NCBI GenBank assembly: GCA_964543275.1
Contig: CAZIWW010000020.1
Location: forward strand, 1 to 14,598
Source of the DNA: CAZIWW01 sp964543275
Lineage (GTDB): Bacteria > Patescibacteriota > Minisyncoccia > Moranbacterales > UBA11712
Reading direction: 5' to 3'
DNA length: 14,598 bases
Shown here: one piece after another, positions 12,867-14,598 of the stretch
How the letters are laid out: each line of letters starts with the position of its first letter
Numbering within the stretch: the first letter of the stretch is position 1
Made by a program: the position numbers and the translations under genes
The notes under the pieces: model-generated
The model's input: the letters and a program-made list of their open reading frames with translations, nothing else
Database searches by the model: none
Told to the model about the DNA's origin: nothing

Positions 12867-14072
12867 ATGAAGTTTAAATACAAAGCTAGAAATCAATCCG
12901 GGAAACTGCAGGAAGGCATAGTTGAGGCGACTACTCTAGCCAACGCTTCGGCGGTGCTGCAGAGGCACAATTTAATAGTGGTGTCGATTGAGCCGGTTGA
13001 AGAGTCCGGCTTGCTAATGTCTATTTCCAGAGTGTGGGAGGGAGTCGGGGCTAAGGAATTTGTTGTTTTTTCAAGACAGTTGGCGGTAATGATTGAAGCC
13101 AAGGTGCCTATTATGACGGCCATCAAGGGAATTATAAACCAAGCCGAGAATCCATATTTTGCCAAAGTTCTTTCCTCGGTGCTGGCTGATATCGACGAAG
13201 GAAAATCTCTTTCCGAAAGCCTTGGAAAGCATAAAGATGTTTTTTCCGATCTTTATATTAATATGATCCAATCCGGGGAAGTTTCTGGGAATCTCCAAAA
13301 GTCGCTGAATGATTTGGCTGACAATGTGGAGAAGAATTATGCCCTAACCCAAAAAGTCAAAGGAGTTTTATACTATCCGGCTTTTATTATGACAGCCTTC
13401 TTTCTGGTGGGTTTTCTAATGATGACCTTTGTTGTTCCCAAGCTTACGGAGATGCTGGAAGATACTAACGCCAAGCTTCCCATTACGACCAAAATTCTTA
13501 TGGCTACGGGCAGTTTTATGCAAAGTTATTGGTGGGCTGTGCTGTTGGCGATTATTCTTGCGGTTGCCGGACTGATTTATTATGTTCGGACAGACGATGG
13601 GAAGAAGGAGTTTGATGTTATTAAATTGAAACTGCCGATCGTAAGTAAAGTTTTCCGCTACATTTATCTGGCCCGTTTTGCCGAAAACTTCAGCACTTTG
13701 GTCCGGAGCGGCATTCCCATTGTTAACGCTCTTCATATCTCCGGGCGGGTTGTCGGCAACTCGGTTTTTGAGCAGGCCATAAACGAGGCGGCGGAGAAAG
13801 TTAAAACCGGCGGAACTATCGGCGAAGTGCTGGCAAGGAAAAAAGAATTTCCACCTATTATGACCCAAATGATTAAAGTCGGCGAAGAAACTGGGAAGCT
13901 GGACACGACTCTGACAAGTATGGCTAAGTTTTACGAAAGAGAAGCCGATCAGATAATTTCAAATTTATCCTCCATCATCGAACCAATCCTGATTGTTTTA
14001 TTGGGAGTTGGAGTGGGAACTCTGGTTTTCTCCATCATCATTCCCATCTACAACATAGCGCAGGGAATGTGA
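12867..14072 (+). CDS. pilC: PilC, type IV pilus inner-membrane platform protein
   Basis: The 401-residue product has the two-domain T2SSF architecture. It starts MKFKYKARNQSG, typical of PilC/GspF. The first cytoplasmic domain (about 64-165) contains MIQSGEVSGNL (133-143), and the second (about 264-365) contains the equivalent MIKVGEETGKL (335-345). Transmembrane helices are predicted at about 168-190, 221-240 and 371-395. PilC couples PilB and PilT to pilin assembly and removal in the membrane. Full length for the family. The start lies 6 nt after the right repeat of GxxExxY cassette 1, so its native upstream region has been replaced or displaced. No Shine-Dalgarno sequence is present. Confidence 0.95.
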   Translation: MKFKYKARNQSGKLQEGIVEATTLANASAVLQRHNLIVVSIEPVEESGLLMSISRVWEGVGAKEFVVFSRQLAVMIEAKVPIMTAIKGIINQAENPYFAKVLSSVLADIDEGKSLSESLGKHKDVFSDLYINMIQSGEVSGNLQKSLNDLADNVEKNYALTQKVKGVLYYPAFIMTAFFLVGFLMMTFVVPKLTEMLEDTNAKLPITTKILMATGSFMQSYWWAVLLAIILAVAGLIYYVRTDDGKKEFDVIKLKLPIVSKVFRYIYLARFAENFSTLVRSGIPIVNALHISGRVVGNSVFEQAINEAAEKVKTGGTIGEVLARKKEFPPIMTQMIKVGEETGKLDTTLTSMAKFYEREADQIISNLSSIIEPILIVLLGVGVGTLVFSIIIPIYNIAQGM

Positions 14073-14077
14073 TGATT

Positions 14078-14113
14078 TCTTTACGAATTACGAATCTGTA
14101 CGAATATACGAAT
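14078..14113 (+). repeat. Left inverted repeat of cassette 2
   Basis: It matches the left repeat of cassette 1 except for one missing base in the centre (TCTGTACG instead of TCTAGTACG). It has the same four TACGAAT units. Confidence 0.9.
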
Positions 14114-14116
14114 AGC

Positions 14117-14503
14117 GTGAAAACAAAGAAAGATTTAATTTATGCGGAAGAGTGCTACAAAATAATAGGAATAATCTTCGGGGTTTTCAATGAAGTGGGA
14201 TATGGGTACAAAGAGAGCTTTTATCAGAAAGCAATCGCAAAAGCTTTTAAAGAAAACGGCATAGATTTTAAGGAGCAGTTGCGAGCTAATGTAAAATTTA
14301 GAAACGAAGATTTAGGTTTGCTGGTGTTAGATTTTTTGGTTTTTGATAAAATCGTAGTCGAGCTGAAGCAGAAAAACTATTTTTCCCAGAGGGATATAAG
14401 TCAGTTATACTCTTATCTTAAAGCGACCGATTTAAAGTTAGGACTACTGGTATATTTTACAAAGAGTGGTGTGAGATACAAGCGGATTGTAAATTTAAGA
14501 TGA
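14117..14503 (+). CDS. GxxExxY family protein, PD-(D/E)XK nuclease-like, copy 2
   Basis: The 128-residue product from GTG 14117 differs from copy 1 at about seven aligned residues and lacks its KKKG tail. GYKESFY (30-36) and candidate catalytic D72, E82 and K84 are all kept. An ATG at 14069 is also in frame, but it overlaps the pilC stop and would translate the inverted repeat; copy 1 cannot be extended this way, so GTG is preferred. Nucleotides 14150-14397 are identical to 12462-12709, while the last 35 aligned codons show about 19 synonymous and 5 amino-acid-changing codon differences. Selection on the protein together with a patchwork history suggests a functional, recombining gene family. 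Confidence 0.87.
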   Translation: MKTKKDLIYAEECYKIIGIIFGVFNEVGYGYKESFYQKAIAKAFKENGIDFKEQLRANVKFRNEDLGLLVLDFLVFDKIVVELKQKNYFSQRDISQLYSYLKATDLKLGLLVYFTKSGVRYKRIVNLR

Positions 14504-14504
14504 A

Positions 14505-14541
14505 ATTCGTATATTCGTAAGAGATTCGTAATTCGTAAAGA
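14505..14541 (-). repeat. Right inverted repeat of cassette 2
   Basis: It is identical over 37 nt to the right repeat of cassette 1 and is the inverted partner of 14078-14113. Confidence 0.9.
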
Positions 14542-14554
14542 ATTAACCTAGAAT

Positions 14555-14560
14555 GGAGGT
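14555..14560 (+). promoter_or_regulatory. Strong Shine-Dalgarno sequence of the prepilin gene
   Basis: GGAGGT lies 6 nt before the ATG at 14567. It is the only full consensus ribosome-binding site before a gene in this window, fitting a major structural protein that needs high expression. Confidence 0.85.
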
Positions 14561-14566
14561 GCAAAA

Positions 14567-14598
14567 ATGAAAATCAAAAACACAAAAGGTTTCACGCT
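14567..14598 (+). CDS. Type IV prepilin, 5' end only (window edge)
   Basis: The first 10 full codons read MKIKNTKGFT, followed by CT, which can only become Leu. This is a class III-type signal segment: a short basic leader and the prepilin peptidase site KG|FTL. PilD-type peptidase would cut after Gly8 and methylate the new N-terminal Phe. The rest of the gene, including the hydrophobic helix, lies beyond the window, so major pilin and minor pilin cannot be told apart. The strong ribosome-binding site and position at the end of the pilus assembly locus favour a major pilin. Confidence 0.85.
   Translation, partial: MKIKNTKGFT

Larger units (their letters stand above)
14078..14541 (+). mobile_element. 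GxxExxY cassette 2 bounded by inverted repeats
   Basis: This is a second unit of the same kind, 464 nt, placed between pilC and the prepilin gene. Its left repeat is 14078-14113 (36 nt) and its right repeat is 14505-14541 (37 nt). It starts 5 nt after the pilC stop and ends 13 nt before the prepilin ribosome-binding site. ATT occurs directly outside both ends (14075-14077 and 14542-14544), too short to call a target-site duplication. The two units share their orientation, position just downstream of a pilus gene, repeats, and a 248-nt identical core. Confidence 0.65.

Noticed and set aside
14069..14116. Longer N-terminus for GxxExxY copy 2 from ATG 14069
   Set aside because: It would translate the inverted repeat, and copy 1 has an in-frame stop there, so the shared GTG start is more likely.
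14075..14544. ATT target-site duplication around cassette 2
   Set aside because: Three AT-only bases are too few, and cassette 1 shows no matching duplication.

Overview
The window looks like part of a Patescibacteria/CPR chromosome, most likely Parcubacteria-like. This is inferred from gene content and style: a compact moderately AT-rich layout, a two-ATPase type IV pilus (T4P) locus without outer-membrane secretin genes, tiny two-helix membrane proteins, starts mostly lacking Shine-Dalgarno sequences, and GxxExxY-family proteins. No taxonomic marker gene is present, so the placement is not proven.

Left half, minus strand (1-5655): tRNA-Arg(GCG); two overlapping small membrane-protein genes; tRNA-Ser(UGA); a GIY-YIG domain gene whose 3' end is frameshifted by a 7-bp tandem duplication; tRNA-Ser(GCU) with palindromic repeats at its 3' side; a PaaX-like repressor gene bracketed by two related 30-bp dyads; comF; and clpC with a good promoter. 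Positions 5656-6017 form a divergent control region. It holds the clpC promoter and two candidate pilM promoters, one placed so that the pilM mRNA would be leaderless.

Right half, plus strand (6018-14598): a T4P assembly locus in the order pilM, pilN, pilO, pilB, a lone receiver-domain response regulator, pilT, pilC and the first codons of a type IV prepilin (KGFTL cleavage motif) cut by the window end. PilM-PilN-PilO form the inner-membrane alignment platform, PilB drives extension, PilT retraction, and PilC is the membrane platform. The receiver protein between the motors is a natural candidate for motor control. ComF is also a competence-associated protein, so a T4P-linked DNA-uptake role is plausible but not shown.

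The most striking structure is a pair of nearly identical GxxExxY (PD-(D/E)XK-like nuclease fold) cassettes, one between pilT and pilC and one between pilC and the prepilin gene. Each coding region is bracketed by about 37-bp inverted repeats built from iterated TACGAAT units. The two genes share 248 identical nucleotides and then switch abruptly to a 3' tail where 24 of 35 aligned codons differ, mostly synonymously. This mosaic points to recombination or gene conversion. No transposase is present. The pilN-pilO gap carries a related-looking, gene-less cluster of inverted repeats.
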